DNA of 41,200 nt from Roseofilum halophilum BLCC-M91. GTDB lineage: Bacteria > Cyanobacteriota > Cyanobacteriia > Cyanobacteriales > Desertifilaceae. The notes below the pieces were generated by a model. That model saw nothing but the letters and a program-made list of their open reading frames with translations. It made no database searches and had not been told where the DNA came from. The stretch is taken from the NCBI RefSeq assembly GCF_030068445.1, contig NZ_JAQPOK010000139.1:1-41200 (forward strand), read 5' to 3'. The position numbers and the translations under genes were made by a program. Positions 8,895 through 16,362 of this stretch are shown here, one piece after another; position 1 is the first letter of the stretch; each line of letters opens with the position of its first letter.

Positions 8895-11800
8895 ATGGCT
8901 CAACTCGAAGAACTTACACGCGGTGCAACTGTCAGAGGAATTCTGCCAAACCATAACGTCACGGTCATTGATGCTAAGTGGCACGGTACCGACGTGGTCG
9001 AGTTGACCTACAAGGATACGAACGGACAGCCCCATACTGAAATCTTGTTTCGAGACCGGGAGCCAACCTTAGAGGTCGTCACCGAAGGACGGCCCTGGAG
9101 CTTTGACGGCGACGGCGGATTGCTACGGCTCGTCTCAGAAGCTCATCGCATCCGGCTGGCTCATCTATTTGATCCACTGCTGGCCGTCCACACCTCTTTA
9201 GTCGAACCCCTCCCTCACCAAATCACAGCCGTCTATAGCGAGATGCTGACCCGTCAACCGCTCCGGTTCCTTCTGGCTGACGATCCTGGGGCTGGAAAGA
9301 CGATCATGGCGGGTCTCTTTATTCGAGAACTACTAATCCGTGGGGATTTACAGCGATGCATGATCGTTTGCCCCGGTAGTCTCGCAGTTCAGTGGCAGGA
9401 TGAACTGTTTCAGAAATTCCATCTGCCTTTTGAGATCCTAACCAACGATCGCATCGAAGCGGCTCGTACTGGGAATGCCTTTGGTGAAATACCACTCGTC
9501 ATTGTTCGGCTCGATAAACTCAGCCGGAATGAAGACCTGCAAGCCAAGCTTGGGCAAACCGATTGGGATTTGGTGGTGGTGGATGAGGCTCACAAAATGT
9601 CTGCCTCATTTTTTGGCGGTGAAATTAAGGAAACCAAGCGCTACAAGTTAGGTAAGCTCCTGTCTACCTTGACCCGTCACTTCCTGCTGATGACGGCGAC
9701 TCCTCATAACGGGAAAGAGGAAGACTTCCAGCTTTTCCTGGCGCTGCTCGATGGCGATCGCTTCGAGGGAAGATTCCGAGACGGGGTGCATGTCTGTGAT
9801 ACTTCCGACATCATCCGTCGTCTGGTCAAGGAAGACCTACTGAAGTTTGATGGCAAGCCCCTCTTCCCTGAACGTCGGGCACACACGGTAAAGTACATCC
9901 TCTCTGACCTGGAAGCTGTCCTCTATAAGCAAGTCACTGACTATGTGCGAGAGGAGTTTAACCGAGCTGAAGCCCTGTTCAATGATGGCCGCAAAGGTAC
10001 GGTAGGCTTTGCCTTGACCATCTTGCAACGTCGCCTCGCCTCGTCCCCTGAAGCAATTTATCAATCCCTGCGGCGACGGCGGGAGCGGTTACAGAAACGA
10101 CTCCGAGAAGAGGAACTCCTCAAGCGAGGACTCTCAGCAGAGCTAGACTTTGGGCCAACCATTGATCTGGAAGACTTAGACGATGATTTTGAGGATTCTT
10201 CCGGTGAGGAACGAGAAGCCACCGAAGAGGAAGTCGTCGATCAGGCCAGTGCGGCGCGAACGATCGCTGAACTCCAAGCAGAAATCGATCGGCTTGAGAA
10301 ACTTGAAAACTTAGCGCAGCAGGTGCGGCGTGGTGGCAAGGATCGAAAGTGGGATGAGCTATCAAAACTCCTCCAAAACAGTGCTGAGATGTTCTATGCT
10401 GGTGGCCATCGGCGCAAGCTCGTCATCTTCACTGAACACCGGGACACCCTCAATTATCTTGTCAGCCAGATTACAACCCTGATCGGGCGACCTGAAGCGG
10501 TCGTCACAATTCATGGTGGCATGGGCCGTGAAGAGCGAAAGAAAGCAGAAGAAGCCTTCAAGCAAGATGTCGCCGTTCAGGTGTTGATCGCCACCGATGC
10601 CGCCGGGGAAGGGATTAACCTGCAACGGGCACACCTGATGGTGAACTATGACCTGCCCTGGAACCCGAATCGACTGGAGCAGCGATTCGGTCGGATTCAC
10701 CGGATTGGCCAAACAGAGGTCTGTCACCTGTGGAACCTGGTCGCAGAGGAAACCCGCGAGGGAGATGTCTATCTAGCGCTGCTGAAGAAGTTGGAAATCG
10801 AGCAAAAGGCTCTCGGCGGGAAAGTCTTTGATGTCCTCGGTAAAGCGATCGCCGGAAAAGAACTGCGAGAACTCCTAATTGAAGCTATCCGCTATGGCGA
10901 TCGCCCCGAAGTCAAAGCCAAATTAGATCAGGTGGTGAGTCGCCTCGATCGAGAGCATCTGCAAGAGCTATTGGAAGAGCGTGTCCTGGCACGAGACTCC
11001 ATGGACTCCACCAAAGTTCAGAAGATTCGTGAAGAGATGGAACGGGCAGAAGCTCGTAAACTCCAGCCTCATTTCATCGCAGCCTTTTTCCTAGAAGCCT
11101 TTCAACGCTTAGGGGGAACCATTCGGCAACGGGAACCGAAGCGTTACGAGATTACCCATGTTCCAGCGGCGATCCGCAATCGAGACCGTCTCATCGGCGT
11201 GGGTGAAGCCATTCTGAAACGGTATGAGCGGGTCTGTTTTGAGAAGGAGTTGATTAGCATCCCAGGAAAGCCCCTCGCTGATTTCGTCTGTCCGGGTCAT
11301 CCCCTCCTCGATGCCACAATTGATCTGACGTTAGAGCGTCACCGCGATCTACTTCGCCAGGGGGCTGTTCTCGTCGATGAAAACGATCCAAGTGAGGAAG
11401 TCCGGGCGCTGGTGTACCTAGAGCATTCCATCCAGGATGCTCGCACTGATAGGAATGGACGGCGGCGGGTCGTCTCACGCCGTATGCAGTATGTGGAGAT
11501 GTGGGAACCACAAAGACACAAAGGGCACAACGTAAGAAATGCAGGGTATGCACCTTACTTGGATTATCGTCCCCTGACCCCTGATGAACGGACAGTATTA
11601 AAAACTCTAGATCCTTTGTGTGCTTTGTGCCTTCGTGATTCAGATCTCGAAGCTCAAGCCACGACCTATGCCATTACCCAACTTGTCCCCCAACATCTTC
11701 AGGAAGTACGGGAACACAAGGAAGAGCTGATCGAGAAAACGGTTCGAGCGGTGAAGGATCGGCTCACAAAGGAAATTAACTATTGGGATCAACGGGCAGC

Positions 11801-12548
11801 AAACCTGCGGCTACAGGAAGAAGCGGGTAAACCCAATGCCAAGCTCAATTCGGCCAAAGCCCAGCAACGGGCTGATGAGTTGGCCGCTCGGCTCCAAAGG
11901 CGGCTCTCAGAATTAGAGCAAGAACGGCAGCTTTCTCCTATGCCACCGGTGGTCGTGGGTGGAGCTATGGTGGTGCCGATTGGACTCCTGCAACGGCTAG
12001 AAGGCAAGCGAGATTCAGCCCCGGCTACCTTTGCCAAAGAAACGAAACGAGTCGAGATGGCTGCCATGAACGCGGTGATGGCCGCTGAACGAGCATTAGG
12101 ATACGAGCCACAGGATGTGAGCGATCAGAAGTGTGGCTATGACATTGAATCCTCTGTTCCCCAACTCCTTCGGAGACGCGATGCGAACGCCCAGCTTGGG
12201 AGAGGGGCTGGGGGTGAGGGCGGACGGCTACGGTTCATTGAAGTCAAGGGTAGGATAGAGGGAGCTGAAACGGTCACGGTGACGAAAAATGAAATCCTCG
12301 CAGCCCTCAATAAACCCGATCATTTTATCTTGGCGCTGGTGCAAGTTCCTGCGGATCGGGCTTTCCCAGAGGGGGATGCGTATGCGGTGCGCGAGCCTGG
12401 TGGGGATTATCAGGTTCAAGGCAAGGGTTGTATCTTGCGCTATGTTAAGGAACCGTTTCAACAGCCAGATTTTCGATCGTGTAGTGTGAACTACCCCTGG
12501 AAAGAGTTGTGGAATGGAGGATATGACCCAAGGAGGACAACCCTATGA
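8895..12548 (+). CDS. SNF2/DEAD-type helicase with C-terminal DUF3883, defence-associated
   Basis: The 1217-residue product has the superfamily 2 motifs in order: Walker A DDPGAGKT (129-136), DEAH box (230-233), TATPHNG motif III (from 268) and, in the second RecA domain, VLIATDAAGEGINLQ and QRFGRIHRIGQ (motifs V and VI). The last 110 residues (LRFIEVKGRI, then TVTKNEILAAL) match DUF3883, a nuclease-fold-related domain often at the C terminus of phage-defence helicases. Proteins of this architecture translocate on DNA, like the DrmD helicase of DISARM. Two repeat-derived segments lie in frame (about residues 871-915 and 1100-1110). Its stop overlaps the next start as ATGA, so it is co-translated with the antitoxin gene. 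The start is the first ATG after the promoter; no strong ribosome site is seen. Helicase identity is firm; the defence role is inferred from context. Confidence 0.85.
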   Translation: MAQLEELTRGATVRGILPNHNVTVIDAKWHGTDVVELTYKDTNGQPHTEILFRDREPTLEVVTEGRPWSFDGDGGLLRLVSEAHRIRLAHLFDPLLAVHTSLVEPLPHQITAVYSEMLTRQPLRFLLADDPGAGKTIMAGLFIRELLIRGDLQRCMIVCPGSLAVQWQDELFQKFHLPFEILTNDRIEAARTGNAFGEIPLVIVRLDKLSRNEDLQAKLGQTDWDLVVVDEAHKMSASFFGGEIKETKRYKLGKLLSTLTRHFLLMTATPHNGKEEDFQLFLALLDGDRFEGRFRDGVHVCDTSDIIRRLVKEDLLKFDGKPLFPERRAHTVKYILSDLEAVLYKQVTDYVREEFNRAEALFNDGRKGTVGFALTILQRRLASSPEAIYQSLRRRRERLQKRLREEELLKRGLSAELDFGPTIDLEDLDDDFEDSSGEEREATEEEVVDQASAARTIAELQAEIDRLEKLENLAQQVRRGGKDRKWDELSKLLQNSAEMFYAGGHRRKLVIFTEHRDTLNYLVSQITTLIGRPEAVVTIHGGMGREERKKAEEAFKQDVAVQVLIATDAAGEGINLQRAHLMVNYDLPWNPNRLEQRFGRIHRIGQTEVCHLWNLVAEETREGDVYLALLKKLEIEQKALGGKVFDVLGKAIAGKELRELLIEAIRYGDRPEVKAKLDQVVSRLDREHLQELLEERVLARDSMDSTKVQKIREEMERAEARKLQPHFIAAFFLEAFQRLGGTIRQREPKRYEITHVPAAIRNRDRLIGVGEAILKRYERVCFEKELISIPGKPLADFVCPGHPLLDATIDLTLERHRDLLRQGAVLVDENDPSEEVRALVYLEHSIQDARTDRNGRRRVVSRRMQYVEMWEPQRHKGHNVRNAGYAPYLDYRPLTPDERTVLKTLDPLCALCLRDSDLEAQATTYAITQLVPQHLQEVREHKEELIEKTVRAVKDRLTKEINYWDQRAANLRLQEEAGKPNAKLNSAKAQQRADELAARLQRRLSELEQERQLSPMPPVVVGGAMVVPIGLLQRLEGKRDSAPATFAKETKRVEMAAMNAVMAAERALGYEPQDVSDQKCGYDIESSVPQLLRRRDANAQLGRGAGGEGGRLRFIEVKGRIEGAETVTVTKNEILAALNKPDHFILALVQVPADRAFPEGDAYAVREPGGDYQVQGKGCILRYVKEPFQQPDFRSCSVNYPWKELWNGGYDPRRTTL
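11506..11638 (+). repeat. Repeat-derived arms inside the helicase gene
   Basis: The left arm, AACCACAAAGACACAAAG at 11506, and the right arm, CCTTTGTGTGCTTTGTGCC from 11613, are imperfect inverted copies of each other. They are homologous to the repeat cluster at 16131-16220. They encode EPQRHKGHN and LDPLCALCLRD around a native-looking core (GYAPYLDYRPL). The frame is kept throughout. Confidence 0.6.
12192..12223 (+). repeat. In-frame copy of a dispersed GGGAGAGGGG/TGAGGGC repeat
   Basis: CAGCTTGGGAGAGGGGCTGG followed by GGGTGAGGGCGG encodes QLGRGAGGEGG in the helicase, just before its DUF3883 domain. Relatives lie in intergenic DNA at 34394-34430 and 40189-40226 in the opposite orientation. 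Confidence 0.65.
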
Positions 12549-12778
12549 ATGCCCATAAGCTCGCTGCGACCCTGATGGAAGATGGAACCCTGGTGCTGAA
12601 GGGTTTACCCTTTCATGCTGGGGATACTGTGGAAATCATTATTCTGGAGCAGCCAAAGGAACAGCCAGCATCCCCATCCCAACAAACCGAGTATCCTCTT
12701 CAGGGAAAACAACCTTATCGCTACGATGATCCGTTTGAACCTGCCGTACCTGCCGAAGATTGGGAGGTTTTGAAGTGA
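12545..12778 (+). CDS. VapB-like antitoxin
   Basis: The 77-residue protein starts MNAHKLAATLMEDGTLVLKG and continues with LPFHAGDTVEIIILE, the swapped-hairpin-like N-terminal pattern of small cyanobacterial antitoxins. It then has a Pro/Gln-rich linker and an acidic tail (YRYDDPFEPAVPAEDWEVLK), as expected for the segment that wraps the toxin. A strong AGGAGG ribosome site at 12531-12536 sits 8 nt before the ATG. The ATG overlaps the helicase stop (ATGA), and its own stop overlaps the toxin start (GTGA), so it is translationally coupled on both sides. By analogy with VapB it would neutralise the PIN toxin and autoregulate, though no local promoter is seen. The family assignment rests on pattern and partner. 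Confidence 0.75.
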   Translation: MNAHKLAATLMEDGTLVLKGLPFHAGDTVEIIILEQPKEQPASPSQQTEYPLQGKQPYRYDDPFEPAVPAEDWEVLK

Positions 12779-13164
12779 TTGTACTAGACACGCACATCTG
12801 GATTTGGTGGGTGCAAAAAGATAACAGGTTAACCCAACAACACGAACAGTGGCTCCAGCAATATCGATCAGAGGGGCTAGGGGTAAGTATCTTTAGCTGC
12901 TGGGAAGTTGCGAAGCTGGTTGAGAAAAATCGGCTAAACCTGCCAGAGCCGATTGACCAATGGCTTAATACCGCATTGGCTTATCCCGGCGTGCAACTGC
13001 TAGATTTGACGTTGCCTATTGTGGTGAAAGCAACCCAACTGGAAGGGTTTCACAATGACCCGGCGGATCAAATCATTGTGGCAACAGCGCAAGTCTATGA
13101 CTGTCCGTTGCTGACGATGGATGCAAAGATCGTTAACTATCCCCATATTCAAATTCTGAAGTAG
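12775..13164 (+). CDS. PIN-domain toxin (VapC-like ribonuclease)
   Basis: I start the gene at GTG 12775, overlapping the antitoxin stop by four bases. The alternative ATG at 12760 would add only five residues and lies inside the antitoxin. The 129-residue product has the PIN acidic residues in place: LDTHIW near the N terminus, SCWEVAKL, then NDPADQIIVATA and LTMDAKI. VapC-family PIN proteins are Mg-dependent RNases that cleave tRNA or rRNA and are held inactive by the antitoxin. All four catalytic acids appear intact, so it is probably active when released. It ends 13 nt before the methyltransferase start, placing the toxin-antitoxin pair in the middle of the defence operon. Confidence 0.85.
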   Translation: MIVLDTHIWIWWVQKDNRLTQQHEQWLQQYRSEGLGVSIFSCWEVAKLVEKNRLNLPEPIDQWLNTALAYPGVQLLDLTLPIVVKATQLEGFHNDPADQIIVATAQVYDCPLLTMDAKIVNYPHIQILK

Positions 13165-13177
13165 TATTGATGCCCCT

Positions 13178-16129
13178 ATGACCTACCGCAAAAAGCTAAT
13201 TGAAGTCGCCCTCCCTCTCGAAGCCATCAACATGGAGTCTGCCCGCGAGAAGTCCATTCGCCACGGTCATCCCTCGACGTTACATTTATGGTGGTCTCGA
13301 AAACCTACAGCCACTGCTAGAGCAGTGTTATGGGCTTCTTTGGTGGACGATCCCAGTAGTTGGCCGGAGCGGTTTCCCACAGAAGCAGAGCAGCAAAAGG
13401 AACGGCAACGGCTTTTTGATATTCTGGGACGGATTAAGGTAGAGACGGATAAGAAAGGAAATCAGAAGCAGGTGGTGCGGGGGTTGGTGTCTTGGAATGA
13501 TATCAATGACCCCAATTCTGGGGTGTTATTGGAGGGACAACGGGAGATCGCTCGCTGTTTGGCATGGGAGCGGGGAGAAGAGCCACCGAAGAAACCGGAG
13601 GAGGTGCGGGAATACATCGCCAAGTATGCGCCTCCGGCTTATGATCCGTTTGCCGGGGGTGGGTCGATTCCTCTAGAGGCTCAACGTTTGGGGTTGGAGG
13701 CTCACGCCAGCGATTTGAATCCGGTGGCAGTGTTGATTAATAAGGCGTTGATTGAGATTCCGCCAAAGTTTAAGGATTTACCGCCTGTGAATCCGGAGGA
13801 TCGGCAGAAGCAGAAGATAAGTTCGTGGCATGGGGCGCAGGGTTTGGCGGCGGATGTGCGGTTTTATGGGGCTTGGATGCGGGAACGGGCGTTTGAGCGG
13901 ATTGGGGATTTGTATCCGAAGGTGAAAATTAACCACGAAGGCACGAAGGAGGCAACGGTGATTGCGTGGTTGTGGGCGCGGACGGTGAAGTGTCCGAATC
14001 CGGCTTGTGGATGTCAGATGCCTTTGGCAAATAAATTTTCGCTTTCGACGAAGAAGGGGAAGGAAGCTTGGGTGGAGCCGGAGGTGATTAACCACGAAGA
14101 CACGAAGGACACCAAGGAATCTCTTCGTGATCTTGGTGCCTTTGTGGTTCCAAAAATCCGGTTTGTGGTGAAGTCGGGGGAGGGGAAAGCACCGGAGGGG
14201 ACGGTGGAACGGAAGGGGGCGCGGTGTCTTGCCTGCGAAACGCCTGTGCCGTTGGATCATGTGCGGAGTGAGGGCAGAGCGGGACGCATGGGGGCGCAGT
14301 TGATGGCGATCGTCGCTGAGGGACAAGGTGGACGGGTTTATCTATCGCCTCAACAAGAACACGTTGAAATTGCTGATTCAGCACAACCCACTTGGAAACC
14401 AGATGCCGACTTACCGCACAATCCAAGGGATTTTAAGACTCCGAACTATGGAATGAAGAAAATTTCCGATCTCTTCACCCCGCGTCAACTGGTTGCCCTC
14501 ACCACTTTCAGCGATTTGGTCAGCGAGGCACGGGAACAAGCCACCCAGGATGCCATTGCTGCTGGGCTACCCGATGATGATGTGCCTCTGAATGAGGTTG
14601 GAACGGGGGCTAGGGCTTATGGAGAGGCGATCGCGGTTTATTTGGCATTTGGAGTTAGTAGAGCAGCTAATACTCTATGCACAATTGCCCGATGGACTGC
14701 AAGTAGGGATCAAACTGTTACTGCATTTGCAAGACAAGCAATCCCCATGACATGGGATTATCCTGATGTCAACCCCTTTTCTGGTGCAGCAGGTGATTTA
14801 CAAGTTTCTTTGTCCTCAATTTGTGAAGTTCTAGAAAGAAATCAGATTAACTCAAATGGACAAGCTATCCAACACGACGCGATCGCCCCCCACCCCAACG
14901 ACACCACCCCCAAACTCATCTCCACCGATCCGCCCTATTTCGACAATATCGGGTATGCAGATTTGTCAGATTTTTTCTATGTTTGGCTGCGGCGTTCCCT
15001 GGGTTCCATTTATCCCAACATTTGCAGCACCTTATTAGTACCCAAAGCCCAAGAATTGGTTGCTACACCCTACCGATTTGGCGGCAGCAAACAAAAAGCC
15101 AAAGAATTTTTTGAAGAAGGACTGAGCAAAACCTTTGAGCGTCTCAATAAAGTTGTTTACTCAGACTATCCGCTAACGGTTTACTACGCCTTCAAACAAG
15201 AAGAAACCGATCAAAAAGGTCAAGATGATGAGTCTGTAGCCTCCACAGGCTGGGAAACGATGTTAGAAGGCTTGATCAACAAAAATTTCAGCATTGATGG
15301 CACATGGCCGATGCGTAGCGAACTGAGTAACCGCATGGTGGCATCAGGAACCAATGCCCTCGCCTCCTCCATCGTCCTCGTCTGCCGCCCCCGCCCCACC
15401 GACGCAGCCAAAATCACCCGTCGCCAATTGCTCACGGAACTCAAACGCCAACTCCCCCACGCCCTCAAAACCCTCCAACAAGGCAACATCGCCCCCGTTG
15501 ACCTTGCCCAAGCCAGCATTGGCCCCGGCATGGCCATTTTCTCTAAATACGCTGCCGTCCTCGAAAACGATGGCTCCCCCCTGCGCGTCCGCACTGCCCT
15601 GCAACTGATTAATCAGATCCTCGACGAATTCCTCACCGAGCAAGAAGGCGAATTCGACGGCGATACCCGTTGGGCGCTCACCTGGTTTGAGCAACATCAG
15701 TTTAACGAAGGGCAATACGGCGATGCCGAAACCCTCAGCAAAGCCAAAAATACCAGCGTTAGCGGCATGGTCGAAGCAGGAATCCTAGAAGCGAAAGCCG
15801 GAAAAGTGCGATTACTCAAACGCGATGAACTAAAACCAGACTGGAACCCTAACCAAGACGACCGGATGCCCGATTGGGAAGTGGCTCAATACCTAATCCA
15901 CGCCCTCGACCAAAAAGGCGAAACTGGAGCCGCCGAACTCCTTGCTAAACTGGGAGACAAAGGCGAAATTGCTCGCGACCTCGCCTATCGCCTCTATAGC
16001 TTGTGCGATAGAAAAGGCTGGACGCAAGAAGCAATTTCCTATAACAGCCTCGTCATCTCTTGGCCCGAAATAAATCGGTTAGCATCGGAAGTGAAACCTA
16101 ACGACCCCATCCAAACCAGCCTGTTCTAA
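13178..16129 (+). CDS. DUF1156 (COG1743-type) adenine-specific DNA methyltransferase
   Basis: The 983-residue protein begins with the DUF1156 signature (LIEVALPLEAIN, then HPSTLHLWWSRKPTATAR). SAM-binding motif I is DPFAGGGS at residues 156-163, and the amino-methylation motif IV is DPPY at 584-587, followed by FDNIGYADLSDFFYVW. A Zn-ribbon-like pair lies between them (CPNPACGC, then CLAC). This order fits the COG1743 group of N6-adenine methylases with a Zn ribbon, which includes PglXI of type 3 BREX and relatives in DISARM-like loci. It should mark host DNA as self. Two repeat-derived peptides are inserted in frame: NHEGTKE near residue 252, and NHEDTKDTKE through GAFVVP at 305-324. Both fall between motif I and motif IV, in or beside the Zn-ribbon region. 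Base usage changes from G-rich to neutral to C-rich along the gene. No ribosome site is visible before the ATG. Confidence 0.85.
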   Translation: MTYRKKLIEVALPLEAINMESAREKSIRHGHPSTLHLWWSRKPTATARAVLWASLVDDPSSWPERFPTEAEQQKERQRLFDILGRIKVETDKKGNQKQVVRGLVSWNDINDPNSGVLLEGQREIARCLAWERGEEPPKKPEEVREYIAKYAPPAYDPFAGGGSIPLEAQRLGLEAHASDLNPVAVLINKALIEIPPKFKDLPPVNPEDRQKQKISSWHGAQGLAADVRFYGAWMRERAFERIGDLYPKVKINHEGTKEATVIAWLWARTVKCPNPACGCQMPLANKFSLSTKKGKEAWVEPEVINHEDTKDTKESLRDLGAFVVPKIRFVVKSGEGKAPEGTVERKGARCLACETPVPLDHVRSEGRAGRMGAQLMAIVAEGQGGRVYLSPQQEHVEIADSAQPTWKPDADLPHNPRDFKTPNYGMKKISDLFTPRQLVALTTFSDLVSEAREQATQDAIAAGLPDDDVPLNEVGTGARAYGEAIAVYLAFGVSRAANTLCTIARWTASRDQTVTAFARQAIPMTWDYPDVNPFSGAAGDLQVSLSSICEVLERNQINSNGQAIQHDAIAPHPNDTTPKLISTDPPYFDNIGYADLSDFFYVWLRRSLGSIYPNICSTLLVPKAQELVATPYRFGGSKQKAKEFFEEGLSKTFERLNKVVYSDYPLTVYYAFKQEETDQKGQDDESVASTGWETMLEGLINKNFSIDGTWPMRSELSNRMVASGTNALASSIVLVCRPRPTDAAKITRRQLLTELKRQLPHALKTLQQGNIAPVDLAQASIGPGMAIFSKYAAVLENDGSPLRVRTALQLINQILDEFLTEQEGEFDGDTRWALTWFEQHQFNEGQYGDAETLSKAKNTSVSGMVEAGILEAKAGKVRLLKRDELKPDWNPNQDDRMPDWEVAQYLIHALDQKGETGAAELLAKLGDKGEIARDLAYRLYSLCDRKGWTQEAISYNSLVISWPEINRLASEVKPNDPIQTSLF
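13931..13950 (+). repeat. Half-copy of the AACCACGAAG repeat inside the methyltransferase
   Basis: AACCACGAAGGCACGAAGGA encodes NHEGTKE in the methyltransferase frame. It matches the left arm of the fuller copy at 14090 and of the intergenic cluster at 16131. No right arm is evident nearby. Confidence 0.6.
14090..14150 (+). repeat. Full palindromic NHEDTK-type repeat inside the methyltransferase
   Basis: The left arm AACCACGAAGACACGAAGG is answered by the right arm CTTGGTGCCTTTGTGGTTCC, forming an imperfect hairpin of about 60 nt. In the gene's frame it reads NHEDTKDTKESLRDLGAFVV and then P. That kind of peptide is a known signature of this intergenic repeat when it is read through in coding sequence. 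The inserted stretch is compatible with the reading frame on both sides. Confidence 0.75.
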
Positions 16130-16130
16130 C

Positions 16131-16220
16131 CCTTCGTGCCCTTTGTGCCTTTGTGGTGAATATAACCACGAAGACACAAAGTACACAAAGTTCTTAGTCT
16201 CCTTTGTGCCTTTGTGGTTC
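16131..16220 (+). repeat. Intergenic cluster of the AACCACGAAGACAC repeat
   Basis: Three arms are visible directly after the methyltransferase stop: CCTTTGTGCCTTTGTGGT-type arms at about 16131-16158 and 16200-16220, and an AACCACGAAGACACAAAG arm at about 16164. They can pair as alternative hairpins. The same family occurs in frame in the two upstream large genes and, within this window, nowhere outside this operon. Confidence 0.75.
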
Positions 16221-16221
16221 A

Positions 16222-16328
16222 TATAGTAGATTCAATTAAGATTGAGACAATCATAATTGGTCTATTGTAGGGGCGGGTTTGAAACCCGCCCCTACAACCG
16301 TGTCTCATTGCTATTTGAATTGACTATA
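16222..16328. mobile_element. MITE copy A, 107 bp, TATAGT ends, upstream of DUF499 gene
   Basis: The ends TATAGTAGATTCAATTAAGA and the reverse complement of the 3' end (TATAGTCAATTCAAATAGCA) agree at 21 of the first 27 positions. The centre is a 29-nt palindrome, GTAGGGGCGGGTTT with its complement, at 16267-16295. TA at the termini and the small, non-coding, palindromic build suggest a MITE mobilised by an IS630/Tc1-type transposase. No such transposase is in the window. It lies 34 nt before the DUF499 start and so occupies that gene's leader. Confidence 0.8.
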
Positions 16329-16362
16329 TCTTCCTCCCCATCACACCATCACCCAAAAACCT

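Noticed and set aside
12760-13164. PIN toxin start at ATG 12760
   Set aside because: It would extend into the antitoxin frame and spoil the typical V-LDTH N terminus; GTG 12775 gives the usual four-base overlap.
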